Source of the DNA: Rhodococcus sp. B50
GTDB taxonomy: Bacteria > Actinomycetota > Actinomycetes > Mycobacteriales > Mycobacteriaceae
NCBI RefSeq assembly: GCF_013602415.1
Contig: NZ_WPAG02000002.1
Coordinates: forward strand, 4,529,480-4,593,479
Direction: 5' to 3'
DNA length: 64,000 nucleotides
Position numbers and translations under genes: made by a program. Position 1 is the first letter of the stretch, and every line of letters starts with the position of its first letter. Of this stretch, positions 8,012 to 16,218 are shown in pieces. Below the pieces are notes generated by a model. That model saw only the letters and a list, made by a program, of their open reading frames with translations, searched no databases and was not told the origin of the DNA.

Positions 8012-9484
8012 TTACTGCACGCCGTGCATGAGCTTCTTGATGCGCGGCGAGAACAGGGCGAGCACGATGCCCACCGCAATCGACGCTCCGCCGATCCACA
8101 GGTAGTACGGCACCTCGTTGCTCTCGTCGTAGAACCCGGCGAGGGTGCCGGCCATGGCCGTGCCGCAGGCGACGGAGAGATAGAACAACGCGACCATCTG
8201 CGTATGGAAGTTCTTCGGCGCGAGTTTCGTCGACAGCGACAGTCCGACGGGGGACAGGAACAGCTCGGCGAAGGTGAACAGCAGCAGGATGAAGACCAGC
8301 CCGAGCAGGGGAGCGCTGTTGGCGCCGCCACCGGCCATGGGGATGAAGCACAGGAATGCGATGCCCATGATGATCGTGCCGGCCGCGAACTTGATGGGCG
8401 ACGACGGCTGTCGCGGCCCGAGCCTGGTCCACATGGCGGCGAACACGCCGGCGAAGATGATGATGAAGACCGGGTTGATGGACTGCACCCAGGACGGCGG
8501 GAACTCCCAGCCGAACAGGTCGCGGTTCAGGCGCGTGTCGGCGTAGACGGCGACCATCGTGAACTGCTGCTGGAAGAGCGACCAGAAGACCGCGCTCGCG
8601 ATGAACATCGGGATGAACGAGAGCACCCGGCTGCGTTCGATCGACGTGATCTGCCTGCTCGACAGCATGATGACGAAGTAGGTGACGGTCGCGACGATCG
8701 TCAGGACGACGACGATGTCGGACATGTTGTTCGTCGTGATGAGGCCGGTGAGCGCCGCGATCGCAATGAGGACCACGGCGACCAGACCGATCCCGGCTGC
8801 CTTCGTGCGTGTCTCGGCGGGCAGGGGGTGCGGTGGCACTTTGCCGATGTCGCCGAGATGCTTGCGGTAGATCGTGTACTGCAGCAGGCCCAGGAACATA
8901 CCGACTGCGGCGAGACCGAAGCCCCAGTGGAAACCGTGGCGATCGGCCAGGAAGCCCGTGAGCAACGGACCGACGAGTGCGCCGATGTTGATCCCCATGT
9001 AGAAGATGGAGAACCCGGCGTCGCGCCGAGGGTCCTGCTCGTCGTACAGATCGCCGACGATCGACGTCGCCGTGGCCTTGAGACCACCGCTACCGAACGC
9101 GACCAGCACCAGGCCCACCCCGACCCCGGCGAAACCGGGCAGGACTGCAAGGGCGATGTGGCCGAACATGATGAGCACGGCGCTGTAGAACAGGGTGCGT
9201 TCGGAACCGAGCAACCGGTCGGCGATCCACGCCCCGAGAATCGTCGACAGATAGACCGTGCCGCCGTAGGCGCCGACGATGGAGGTCGCGGCCGCCTGGC
9301 TGATCCCCAACCCGCCCTCGGATGCCGAGTAGTACAGGTAGTAGATCAGGATGCCCTGCATGCCGTAGAAGGAGAAACGCTCCCACATCTCGACACCGAA
9401 CAGATTGGCCAGGGGCAGGGGCTGGCCGAAGAACCGATGGTCGGATCGGGACCCGGTCAGGGTGGGTGGTTCCAGCGTGGACAT
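8012..9484 (-). CDS. POT/PTR2 family proton-dependent oligopeptide transporter
   Basis: About 490 residues with 12-14 predicted membrane helices. The N-terminal signature is clear: FGVEMWERFSFYGMQGIL carries the E-x-x-E-R-F-x-Y-Y-like proton-coupling motif of the POT family (here EMWERFSFYG), and FYMGINIGALVGP matches the PTR2 signature. These inner-membrane symporters import di- and tripeptides with protons. The ATG at 9484 is preceded by a GGAG-containing ribosome site; an upstream in-frame start would add a non-homologous tail. Family-level call is firm; peptide preference unknown. Confidence 0.92.
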   Translation of the reverse strand: MSTLEPPTLTGSRSDHRFFGQPLPLANLFGVEMWERFSFYGMQGILIYYLYYSASEGGLGISQAAATSIVGAYGGTVYLSTILGAWIADRLLGSERTLFYSAVLIMFGHIALAVLPGFAGVGVGLVLVAFGSGGLKATATSIVGDLYDEQDPRRDAGFSIFYMGINIGALVGPLLTGFLADRHGFHWGFGLAAVGMFLGLLQYTIYRKHLGDIGKVPPHPLPAETRTKAAGIGLVAVVLIAIAALTGLITTNNMSDIVVVLTIVATVTYFVIMLSSRQITSIERSRVLSFIPMFIASAVFWSLFQQQFTMVAVYADTRLNRDLFGWEFPPSWVQSINPVFIIIFAGVFAAMWTRLGPRQPSSPIKFAAGTIIMGIAFLCFIPMAGGGANSAPLLGLVFILLLFTFAELFLSPVGLSLSTKLAPKNFHTQMVALFYLSVACGTAMAGTLAGFYDESNEVPYYLWIGGASIAVGIVLALFSPRIKKLMHGVQ

Positions 9485-9562
9485 GATCTCCACTGTGGCA
9501 CTGGGAGGGCCGCACACGCGAAGCAATCGCATATCCGGCGGAGGGAGATCACATGTCCCGTG

Positions 9563-9589
9563 GCGGTGTGAAGATTTACGTCACACGCC
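9563..9589. promoter_or_regulatory. Inverted repeat upstream of the POT transporter
   Basis: Arms GTGTGA (9566-9571) and TCACAC (9581-9586) flank a 9-nt spacer, and the pairing extends outward (GGC/GCC) with one bulge. It lies 79-105 bp upstream of the transporter start and 17 bp downstream of the DUF3054 stop, so it could be an operator or a weak terminator; there is no T-run. The spacer is too long for a CRP site. Confidence 0.4.
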
Positions 9590-9605
9590 GATCGGGGCCC
9601 GGGGA

Positions 9606-9986
9606 TCAGCCGGCATGGACCTTTCGGCGCTGTACTGTGCGGACGACGAGGCGCCATCCCACGAGGAAGACCCCCAGGAAGATCGTGGCGACGACGATGA
9701 AGGCCGTCGCGGTGCCCTGTCCGGTGACGGCACGGAGCAGCATGCCGATCACGAGGGTGCTCACCCACACCAGCAGACCGGTGGGGACGGCGGCGAACGC
9801 GTCGAACTTGTCGCGGTAGAGCCACGCGGTGAGGAACCATCCGACGGTGAGGCCGCCGAGGAACGGCCACGCCGTTCCTGCGAGTCCCACGAGATCGAGC
9901 ACTTCGTCGTGACTGGAACGACCGAGCGCGGCGAATACGACGACGAGCACGACGTCGACCGCCAACGCCGGGATGTACTTCTTCAC
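9606..9986 (-). CDS. DUF3054 family membrane protein
   Basis: A 126-residue protein with four membrane segments: ALAVDVVLVVVFAALGRSS, a second around AWPFLGGLTVGWFLTAW, a third LLVWVSTLVIGMLLR and a fourth FIVVATIFLGVFLVGW. Pattern and length fit DUF3054, an actinobacterial family of unknown function. I placed the start at the GTG (complement of 9984-9986), since the longer in-frame version adds an Arg-rich tail that overlaps the upstream terminator region. No functional clue from neighbours. Confidence 0.8.
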   Translation of the reverse strand: MKKYIPALAVDVVLVVVFAALGRSSHDEVLDLVGLAGTAWPFLGGLTVGWFLTAWLYRDKFDAFAAVPTGLLVWVSTLVIGMLLRAVTGQGTATAFIVVATIFLGVFLVGWRLVVRTVQRRKVHAG

Positions 9987-10063
9987 GGCTCCAGAGTAGC
10001 GGCGACGCGGAGGGAGCCGGAACGTCCGACGCGTGCTCTCGAGCACGATCCGAGCCGGTAGAG

Positions 10064-10099
10064 CACGGAACGCCTCTCCCGGAGGAGAGGCGTTCCGTG
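10064..10099 (-). terminator. Perfect 16-bp hairpin terminator after yceI
   Basis: Arms 10064-10079 and 10084-10099 are exact reverse complements with a 4-nt loop (CGGA). It sits 12 bp beyond the stop of the YceI gene and before the DUF3054 gene on the same strand, so it most likely ends yceI transcription. No long U-tract, as is common in high-GC actinobacteria. Confidence 0.8.
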
Positions 10100-10110
10100 T
10101 GTGAGAAGAC

Positions 10111-10665
10111 TCAGGCCTGCAGGCCGGCCTCGATCTCGAGGGTGATGGTGATCTTGTCGCCGACGACGGCTCCGCCGCCTTCGAGCGGCATCTCGATGCT
10201 GATGCCGAAATCCTTGCGGTTGATGACGGTGGTGGCCTCGAAGCCGGCGACCGGGCCCTGGCCCATGCCGGGGTTGACGCCGTTGAACTCGAGCTTCAGC
10301 TCGACCGGGCGGGTGACACCGTGGAGGGTGAAGTCCCCCGCGACGATGTAGTCCTCACCGTTGGCGCGGACGCCGGTGGAGGTGAAGGTCGCGGTGGGGA
10401 ACTGCTCGGCGTCGAAGAAGTCGGCGGAGCGGATGTGGGCGTCGCGATCGGCGTTCTTGGTGTTGATCGACTTGACGTCGATCTCGGCGTTTACCGATGC
10501 GGTGCCGTCCTCGGCGACGGTGATGGCGCCGGAGAAGTTCTCGAAGGTGCCGCGAACCTTACTGACGACGAGGTGCCGGACGGTGAAGCCCACGTTCGAG
10601 TGGACGGGGTCGATGGCCCAGGTGCCGGTGGTCAGGCCGGGGAAGGTGGTGGTGGCGGTCGTCAT
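10111..10665 (-). CDS. YceI family protein (isoprenoid-binding lipocalin-like)
   Basis: A 184-residue protein with the YceI pattern: GTWAIDPVHSNVGFTVRHL near the N terminus, KVRGTFENFSG, and the conserved DFF...FPTATFTS segment, then FTLHGVTRPVELKLE. YceI proteins form an extended beta barrel that binds polyprenyl chains. No signal peptide is visible, unlike the E. coli protein. Start is the ATG with GGAGGACC just upstream. The promoter region carries a MarR-like palindrome and a CRP-like site. Confidence 0.92.
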   Translation of the reverse strand: MTTATTTFPGLTTGTWAIDPVHSNVGFTVRHLVVSKVRGTFENFSGAITVAEDGTASVNAEIDVKSINTKNADRDAHIRSADFFDAEQFPTATFTSTGVRANGEDYIVAGDFTLHGVTRPVELKLEFNGVNPGMGQGPVAGFEATTVINRKDFGISIEMPLEGGGAVVGDKITITLEIEAGLQA

Positions 10666-10722
10666 GGTGGTCCTCCTCGATGGTTCAACTTTCAACTGCT
10701 TGACTGCAACCATGCCACCAAA

Positions 10723-10740
10723 TAGTTGCTTGCGCAACTA
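10723..10740. promoter_or_regulatory. MarR-like operator upstream of yceI
   Basis: TAGTTGC (10723-10729), 4-nt spacer TTGC, GCAACTA (10734-10740): a perfect inverted repeat with 7-bp arms, 58-75 bp upstream of the yceI start codon. TTG...CAA palindromes of this size are typical for MarR-family repressors. No MarR gene is in the window. Confidence 0.6.
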
Positions 10741-10743
10741 CAT

Positions 10744-10759
10744 TGTGAGGTGTATCACG
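10744..10759. promoter_or_regulatory. CRP/GlxR-like site upstream of yceI
   Basis: TGTGA-GGTGTA-TCACG matches the CRP/GlxR consensus TGTGA-N6-TCACA at 9 of 10 defined positions. It overlaps the stop codon of the upstream UPF0104 gene and lies 79-94 bp before the yceI start, next to the MarR-like palindrome. The adenylate cyclase gene is two genes upstream. Confidence 0.5.
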
Positions 10760-11933
10760 CCGGTTCGGGATTCTCGACCGGACGACGTCGCCGCTCGAGG
10801 GTGCTGCGCTCGTGTTCGGCGCGCTCGGCGATCGGGTCGATCTCGTCGCTGCCGTTGCCCCGGTACATCGCGGCGACCGTACTCCAGCCCGCCAGTGCCA
10901 CGAACGCGAAGCTCACCATCCGGTACACGAAGACCGCGGCCAGCGACTGCGACGCGCTCAACCCTGCGGCCGTGAGCGTTGCGATGAGGGTGCCGTCCAC
11001 GAATCCCAGGCCGCCGGGTGCGAGGGGCACGCTCCCCACGGCCTTCGCCGCAGCGAACGCGATGAACAGGCCCGCCACCGACGGGGAACCGCCCACCGCC
11101 CAGCACGCCAGTCCGAGGCACGCGACGTCGGCCGCGCGGTGCACGGCCGACCACGCCACGGCGGCCAGGCCGTCGCGGCGGGCGAGCTCGACCGCCTCGA
11201 GTTGCGCGAGGGTGCGTTCGAAGACGTCGAAGCCGGTGTCCCGCGGCTTCCTCGTGATGCGGTTGACCTTGCGGAGGACCCACGCACCTGCCGACTCGAT
11301 CGAGGTGGGGTTCTTCGCGACGTACCGCAGCCCGAAGATCAACGCGACCGCACCGGCGAGCGACAACACGAGAGTGACCGGGCTGATCCGGCTACCGACG
11401 GCGAACGCGCCGATCATGCCCACCGAGGCGAGCGTCGCCGCTGCGATGACGCCCGAGACGGCGAGCTGCCACGAGGCGACCACGGGGGTCGCGCCCCACT
11501 TGCGCGTCTGCTTGTAGGTGAACGCCGTGGAGAAGACCGGTCCTGCGGGCAAGGTCACCGCCATGGCGGTGCTGCCGTAGATCACCGACGCCGAGCGCCA
11601 GTGCCCGACACGCACTCCGCCCGCGCGGAGCAACCGTTGCTGCACCCCGGCGAAGCCGCTGAGGGAGATCATCTGGGCCAGCACACACGCTGCGAACCAG
11701 CCCCAGTGCATCTCGGTGACTGCACGCCACGAGTCGCTCATCGTCGGCCACAGGTAGATCGCCTCGACGGTCAGCAGGGCGACGAGCGCGATTGCCGACA
11801 CCCACTTGAGCCACCGGAACGAGCCCCGGCGCGGCGTGGCGTCGGGGCATGGAGGATCGTCGTGCGGCTGCGCCACGCTGTTCACCGTAACCGACCGTGG
11901 GGTAGCGGAGAGGGCGCTATGGGCGTTCCGCAC
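10755..11933 (-). CDS. UPF0104 / lysylphosphatidylglycerol synthase-type transmembrane protein
   Basis: About 392 residues with an N-terminal cytoplasmic tail and eight or more membrane helices (WLKWVSAIALVALLTVEAIYL is the first). The conserved P-A-G-P segment (VTLPAGPVFSTAF) and LAPGGLGFVDGTL near the C terminus are the marks of the UPF0104/YbhN family, which shares the flippase half of MprF. No aminoacyltransferase domain is attached, so it is not itself a complete MprF. The start is uncertain: GTG at 11933 gives the full frame; a GTG at 11885 is an alternative, and neither has a good ribosome site. It lies 27 bp downstream of the cyclase gene on the same strand, probably co-transcribed. 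Confidence 0.82.
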   Translation of the reverse strand: MRNAHSALSATPRSVTVNSVAQPHDDPPCPDATPRRGSFRWLKWVSAIALVALLTVEAIYLWPTMSDSWRAVTEMHWGWFAACVLAQMISLSGFAGVQQRLLRAGGVRVGHWRSASVIYGSTAMAVTLPAGPVFSTAFTYKQTRKWGATPVVASWQLAVSGVIAAATLASVGMIGAFAVGSRISPVTLVLSLAGAVALIFGLRYVAKNPTSIESAGAWVLRKVNRITRKPRDTGFDVFERTLAQLEAVELARRDGLAAVAWSAVHRAADVACLGLACWAVGGSPSVAGLFIAFAAAKAVGSVPLAPGGLGFVDGTLIATLTAAGLSASQSLAAVFVYRMVSFAFVALAGWSTVAAMYRGNGSDEIDPIAERAEHERSTLERRRRPVENPEPA

Positions 11934-11960
11934 CGCCGACGGGCCCCGCGGAACGGACCG

Positions 11961-13526
11961 TCACTCGTCCGCCGAAGCGTCCGATTCGTCCGTCCGACTC
12001 GACCCTCCGGGAACTCCGGGATAGCGAACCGGCCACGCGAGATGGGTCATCCGCCGCCTGCCGCGCAGCTGCACCTCGTCGCCGAGTTCCCAATGGCTGC
12101 GTTCCTCGTCGCCCGCGAAATACAGCGCGCTCGACGACGCAAGAACCCTGCTGGGACGCAGTTTCGCCAACTCGGTCAAGCGCGAGGCCTCGTTGACGGG
12201 GTCGCCGATCACCGTGTACTCGAACCGCTCGGCCGCGCCGATGTTCCCGGCCACCGCGAGTCCTGCGGACACGCCGATTCCCACGTCGAGTCCGGTGATC
12301 TCGTCCAGAGCGAAACGGAGTTCGCGTGCAGCCGCGAGAGCCGCCGTGGGGGCGTCGGGCCGGTCGAGGGGAGCGCCGAAGATCACCAGCGCGGCGTCAC
12401 CCATGAACTTGTTGACGAAGCCGTTGTGTCGATCCACCACCTCGACGACGACACGGAAGAACTCGTTGAGCAGTTCGACGACCTCGCTCGGTGGTCGCTC
12501 GGCGGCCGTTGCCGTCGACCCCACCATGTCGACGAACAGCACCGCGACGTATCGGGTCTCGCCGCCGAGTTCGGTGCCGTACTGCAGGGCGCGACGCGCG
12601 ACGTCCTCACCGACGTGCTGACCGAACAGTTCGCGCAGCCGCCGGCGCTCGTCGGACTCGGCCATCATCCGGTTGAAGCCGACCTGCAGGCGGCCGATCT
12701 CGCTACCGTCGAACACCTCGACCTGCACCCCCGAGGCACCGCGTTGCACGCGTTCGATCGCCCAGCGCAACTGCTTGATCGGGTCGGAGATCTGCGCCGA
12801 CGTGAGCAGCGACAGCACGAGAGCGAGCCCGATCGACGTCACGGCGAGCGCAAGCACGGACAGTGCGAGCGCGTCGGCGTCGAAGTCGGTGTTCGCGCTC
12901 AGCTGGGTCACGCACAGCAGCACGATCCCGGCGACCGGCATGAGCGTGCCCAGCCCCCAGGTCATGGCCAGGCGCGTGCCCACGCCCGGAGCCATCGTCC
13001 GGTCGAAGTTGCCCTCGCTCAGCGCCCGCGCGGCGACCGGCCGCAGGATGCGTTCGCCGAGCATGTAGGTGAAACCGAAGGTGCTGGTCGCGGCCATCGC
13101 GACGGTGACCGAGACCGCCACCGCGAGCGACGGCATCTCCTCGGCGGTGAGGAAGACGAACAGCACGCCGCCGAGCAGCCACAGTCCGAGGTGGACGATC
13201 GCCTGTCGCAGCGGGGCGTGCAGGGCCGCCATCTGTTCCGCCCGGGTGGGCGGGCCGCCGCGCAGCTGCCACCGCACGACCGAGCGCAGCGTGATCGCCG
13301 CAGCACCGAGACTCACGATGCCGGCGAAGACGAGGTACACCGCGAAGACCGCGAAGTTACGGACGCGATCGGCGACGATCGCCTCGGTCTCGGCGATCGG
13401 GATCCCGTAGCGGACGAAGGCGAACACGAGCAGCGCGCCGAACAGATTCGAGGCGCCCATGGAGACCATGTAGAGCGGCCAACGACTCCGAAGAGTGGCG
13501 GCGACAGCTCGGTACGACCTCAGCAC
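11961..13526 (-). CDS. Membrane-bound class III adenylate cyclase with HAMP domain
   Basis: A 521-residue protein: six N-terminal membrane segments (to about residue 250), a HAMP linker (SDPIKQLRWAIERVQRG...) and a C-terminal class III cyclase domain. The two metal-binding aspartates are in FVDMVGST (near residue 332) and KFMGDAALVIFG; the Lys of NKFMGD and the Asp of YTVIGDPVNEASRL are the adenine-recognising pair, and Asn of NEASR is the transition-state residue, so an active ATP cyclase is predicted. The layout is that of the M. tuberculosis Rv1318c-Rv1320c/Rv3645 group. A CRP-like site lies just upstream, suggesting feedback by cAMP. Confidence 0.92.
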   Translation of the reverse strand: MLRSYRAVAATLRSRWPLYMVSMGASNLFGALLVFAFVRYGIPIAETEAIVADRVRNFAVFAVYLVFAGIVSLGAAAITLRSVVRWQLRGGPPTRAEQMAALHAPLRQAIVHLGLWLLGGVLFVFLTAEEMPSLAVAVSVTVAMAATSTFGFTYMLGERILRPVAARALSEGNFDRTMAPGVGTRLAMTWGLGTLMPVAGIVLLCVTQLSANTDFDADALALSVLALAVTSIGLALVLSLLTSAQISDPIKQLRWAIERVQRGASGVQVEVFDGSEIGRLQVGFNRMMAESDERRRLRELFGQHVGEDVARRALQYGTELGGETRYVAVLFVDMVGSTATAAERPPSEVVELLNEFFRVVVEVVDRHNGFVNKFMGDAALVIFGAPLDRPDAPTAALAAARELRFALDEITGLDVGIGVSAGLAVAGNIGAAERFEYTVIGDPVNEASRLTELAKLRPSRVLASSSALYFAGDEERSHWELGDEVQLRGRRRMTHLAWPVRYPGVPGGSSRTDESDASADE

Positions 13527-13544
13527 GACTTCAAATCAAACCAC

Positions 13545-13560
13545 TGTGCGGACGGTCACA
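13545..13560. promoter_or_regulatory. CRP/GlxR-like site between cyclase and sensor kinase genes
   Basis: TGTGC-GGACGG-TCACA matches TGTGA-N6-TCACA at 9 of 10 defined positions. It is 19-34 bp upstream of the adenylate cyclase start and about 85 bp upstream of the divergent histidine kinase start, a position where a cAMP receptor protein could repress the cyclase or activate the kinase. Confidence 0.5.
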
Positions 13561-13642
13561 GGATGGGGCGGTCACCGTAGGGGGTGCGGAGTGGTTGGAT
13601 TCACTCGCCCACCCACCGTGACGAAAGGTGCGAAACGTACAG

Positions 13643-14782
13643 ATGAGGCCGTCTCCGACCGGTCCCGACGCGGACGCACCCCTGTGGCGGGCCGCCCAGG
13701 CGTTCCGGCTCGTGACCGTCGCGTACGCGGTGGGATCGCAGTTCTCGACCGTCGTGAACTACACCCGTCCGAACCTGTCGTGGCTTTTCGTCGGGGTGCT
13801 CGTGGCGTGGTCGCTCGTCTCGGCGGTGCTGCTCTCCCGGGAGGCACGTCTGCGCCGCACCGTCACCGCGGTGGACCAGATCCTCGCCGTCGCGCTGATG
13901 GCGGCCACCAGGCTGGTCGCCGACCACGAGTGGTACAGCAACCACCAGACCATGCCCACGACGTTATGGGTCGCCAACGCCGTGCTGTCGGCGGCGATCC
14001 TCGGCGGTCCGCTCACCGGCATCGGATCGGCACTGCTGATGTCCGTCGTCAGCGCGGTCGTGCGCGACCAGATCAATCTGGATCTGTGGCGGGACGCGAC
14101 GGCGCCCGTGCTCGTCGCATGTGGCGTGGCGATGGGATTCGCGACCACCACCGCGCGCAGCGCGCACCGGCAGCTCGAGCAGGCGGTGCGAGTCGCAGCC
14201 GCCACCGAGGAACGGGACAGACTCGCCCGTCAGGTGCACGACGGAGTGCTGCAGGTACTCGCCCTCGTACAACGGCGCGGACTCGAGCTGGGTGGGGGCG
14301 CGACGGAACTCGCGGAGCTGGCACGGGAGCAGGAGGCCGCGCTGCGGCAACTGATCTCCGAGCAGGAGACCCATGTCGATCGCGGTGGCGAGAACGCCGA
14401 CCTCACAGCCCTCGTGCGGGCCCGCGCCGGTACCGCCGCGACGGTGTCCGCGCCGGCCGATCCGATCATGCTCCCCCGGGATCGGGCCGAGGAACTCGCT
14501 GCGCTCACGACCGCGGCCCTGTCGAACACGCACTTGCACGCCGGGGCCGGAGCCGCCGCGTACATCCTCCTCGAGGATCTCGGCGACGAGATCGTCCTCA
14601 GCATCCGGGACGACGGCGTCGGGATCGGGCCGGGCCGACTCGACGAAGCTCGCGACCAGGGACGCATGGGGGTGTCCAAGTCGATCGTCGGGCGCGCGGA
14701 ATGGCTCGGCGGTGTGGCGCTGCTCGACAGCACCGCAGGCGAAGGAACCGAATGGGAGATCCGGGTACCGAAGGGGGAATGA
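13643..14782 (+). CDS. MacS-like sensor histidine kinase (HisKA_3)
   Basis: About 379 residues with roughly five N-terminal membrane helices, little extracellular sequence, a cytoplasmic HisKA_3 domain with the phospho-acceptor in RQVHDGVLQ (His199 from this start), and a C-terminal ATPase domain with the N-box Asn in LSNTHLHAG and G-box DDGVGIGPG. This is the NarL-type kinase layout and most like MacS of corynebacteria and rhodococci. GTG at 13628 is an alternative start; ATG at 13643 is preferred. Its stop codon directly abuts the start of the response regulator, indicating translational coupling. Confidence 0.9.
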   Translation: MRPSPTGPDADAPLWRAAQAFRLVTVAYAVGSQFSTVVNYTRPNLSWLFVGVLVAWSLVSAVLLSREARLRRTVTAVDQILAVALMAATRLVADHEWYSNHQTMPTTLWVANAVLSAAILGGPLTGIGSALLMSVVSAVVRDQINLDLWRDATAPVLVACGVAMGFATTTARSAHRQLEQAVRVAAATEERDRLARQVHDGVLQVLALVQRRGLELGGGATELAELAREQEAALRQLISEQETHVDRGGENADLTALVRARAGTAATVSAPADPIMLPRDRAEELAALTTAALSNTHLHAGAGAAAYILLEDLGDEIVLSIRDDGVGIGPGRLDEARDQGRMGVSKSIVGRAEWLGGVALLDSTAGEGTEWEIRVPKGE

Positions 14783-15472
14783 GTGGCCGAGATCAATGGG
14801 GAAGCCCACGAGAACACCGCACAGATGCGTGGCGCTGTCAGCGTGATGGTGGTCGACGACCATCCCATCTGGCGTAACGCCGTCGGACGCGACCTCGAGG
14901 AGGCCGGGTTCACGGTGGTTGCCGAGGCCGACGGTGTCGCGAGCGCCGCGCGCCGCGCCGCGGTCGTCCGCCCCGACGTCGTGCTCATGGACATGGCGAT
15001 GCCCGACGGCACCGGCACCGAGGCGACCCGCGCGGTCCTCGAGGTCTCTCCGGACAGCCGGGTGCTCGTCCTGTCGGCGTCCTCCGAACGGGACGACGTC
15101 CTCGGTGCGGTCAAGGCCGGGGCATCCGGTTATCTCGTGAAGAGCGCCTCGGTGCACGAACTCGTCGACGCTGTCCTTGCGACCGCGCGGGGGCAGGCCG
15201 TCTTCACTCCCGGGCTGGCCGGCCTCGTGCTCGGCGAGTATCGCCGCATGTCGAACGACGTCGCGGACAGACGCCCCCCGCCCACCCTGACAGGACGCGA
15301 GACCGAGGTGTTGCGGCTGGTCGCGAAGGGTCTGTCGGCAAAACAGATCGCTGCGCGGCTGACGCTCAGCCACCGCACGGTGGAGAACCACGTCCAGGCG
15401 ACGCTGCGCAAACTGCAACTCGCCAACCGGGTCGAACTCACCCGGTACGTCATCGAACAGGGTCTCGAGTGA
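14783..15472 (+). CDS. MacR-like NarL/LuxR family response regulator
   Basis: A 229-residue two-domain regulator. The receiver domain has the acidic pair in MVVDDHP, the phospho-acceptor Asp near residue 70 (VLMDMAMPDG) and the conserved Lys in YLVKSAS. The C-terminal LuxR helix-turn-helix runs from LTGRETEVLRLVAKG to RTVENHVQATLRKL. GTG start, zero-gap to the kinase gene, so the two form a cognate pair. Likely target genes include the adjacent DUF1707 protein, by analogy with envelope-stress systems; that is inference. Confidence 0.93.
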   Translation: MAEINGEAHENTAQMRGAVSVMVVDDHPIWRNAVGRDLEEAGFTVVAEADGVASAARRAAVVRPDVVLMDMAMPDGTGTEATRAVLEVSPDSRVLVLSASSERDDVLGAVKAGASGYLVKSASVHELVDAVLATARGQAVFTPGLAGLVLGEYRRMSNDVADRRPPPTLTGRETEVLRLVAKGLSAKQIAARLTLSHRTVENHVQATLRKLQLANRVELTRYVIEQGLE

Positions 15473-15511
15473 CTGCTGAGGCATACCGAGTGTCCCGTTA
15501 AGCTCGTGGGC

Positions 15512-16162
15512 ATGGAACCGAGGGATCTGCGGGTGTCGGACGCCGAGCGCGAGCACGTCGGGGAACTTCTCCAGCGGGCGGTCGGGCAGGGAATGCTCTC
15601 CCTCGGCGAGTTCACCGAGCGGATGGACACCGTCCTCGCCGCCAAGACCCGAGGCGATCTGAACCAGGTGCTCGTCGACCTGCCGGGCATCCAGATCCGT
15701 CCCGAGTTCCAGGAACACAATCTTCCCGGGATGTCGCAGGCCTCGTACCCGGCGCCGACCGCAGCGGCGTTCCCCGCTCCCGGCCAGGGTGCTCCTCTGG
15801 TGATCAAGGGGCGTGTCTCCAGCGTCGAACGGAAGGGCCGCTGGCACGTGCCGCCCGCAATCGCCCTGGACACCGTCGCGTCCTCGGTGACCCTCGATTT
15901 CACCGAGGCGGTGATGCAGACGCAGGTGGTACGGATCGACGTGAGCGACTACCTCAGTTCGATCAGCATCGTGTTGCCCGCCGAAGCCACGGCGGACGTC
16001 AACGGTGTGGAGAATGTCGCGTCGAGCGTGTCGTCCAAGGTGCGTGGCGGTGCGCCGTACGGACCGCTGCACGTCGTGGTGACCGGCAAGGTCCGCGGTG
16101 GAAGCCTCAACGTGACGCATCCGCTGTCCACGAGACTGCGCAAGTTCTTCAACGGCAACTGA
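15512..16162 (+). CDS. DUF1707 / LiaF-like C-terminal domain protein
   Basis: About 216 residues. The N terminus is a DUF1707 domain (RVSDAEREHVGELLQRAVGQG, LSLGEFTERM...A..TRGDL). The C-terminal half is a beta-rich segment of the type found in LiaF-like cell-wall stress proteins (VRIDVSDYLSSISIVLP...). No signal peptide or membrane helix is seen. Start at ATG 15512 is preferred over the GTG two codons earlier. It follows the MacSR-like pair by 39 bp, consistent with a role in envelope-stress response, and is ended by a strong hairpin. Confidence 0.85.
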   Translation: MEPRDLRVSDAEREHVGELLQRAVGQGMLSLGEFTERMDTVLAAKTRGDLNQVLVDLPGIQIRPEFQEHNLPGMSQASYPAPTAAAFPAPGQGAPLVIKGRVSSVERKGRWHVPPAIALDTVASSVTLDFTEAVMQTQVVRIDVSDYLSSISIVLPAEATADVNGVENVASSVSSKVRGGAPYGPLHVVVTGKVRGGSLNVTHPLSTRLRKFFNGN

Positions 16163-16173
16163 GCCCGACAACA

Positions 16174-16205
16174 CCCGAGGCGACCCGCGAGCGGGTCGCC
16201 TCGGG
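16174..16205. terminator. Bidirectional hairpin terminator
   Basis: Arms 16174-16188 and 16191-16205 are exact 15-nt reverse complements, followed by TTGTTT on the plus strand. It separates the convergent DUF1707 gene and mmpL3-like gene. Confidence 0.85.
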
Positions 16206-16218
16206 TTGTTTCGGATCG

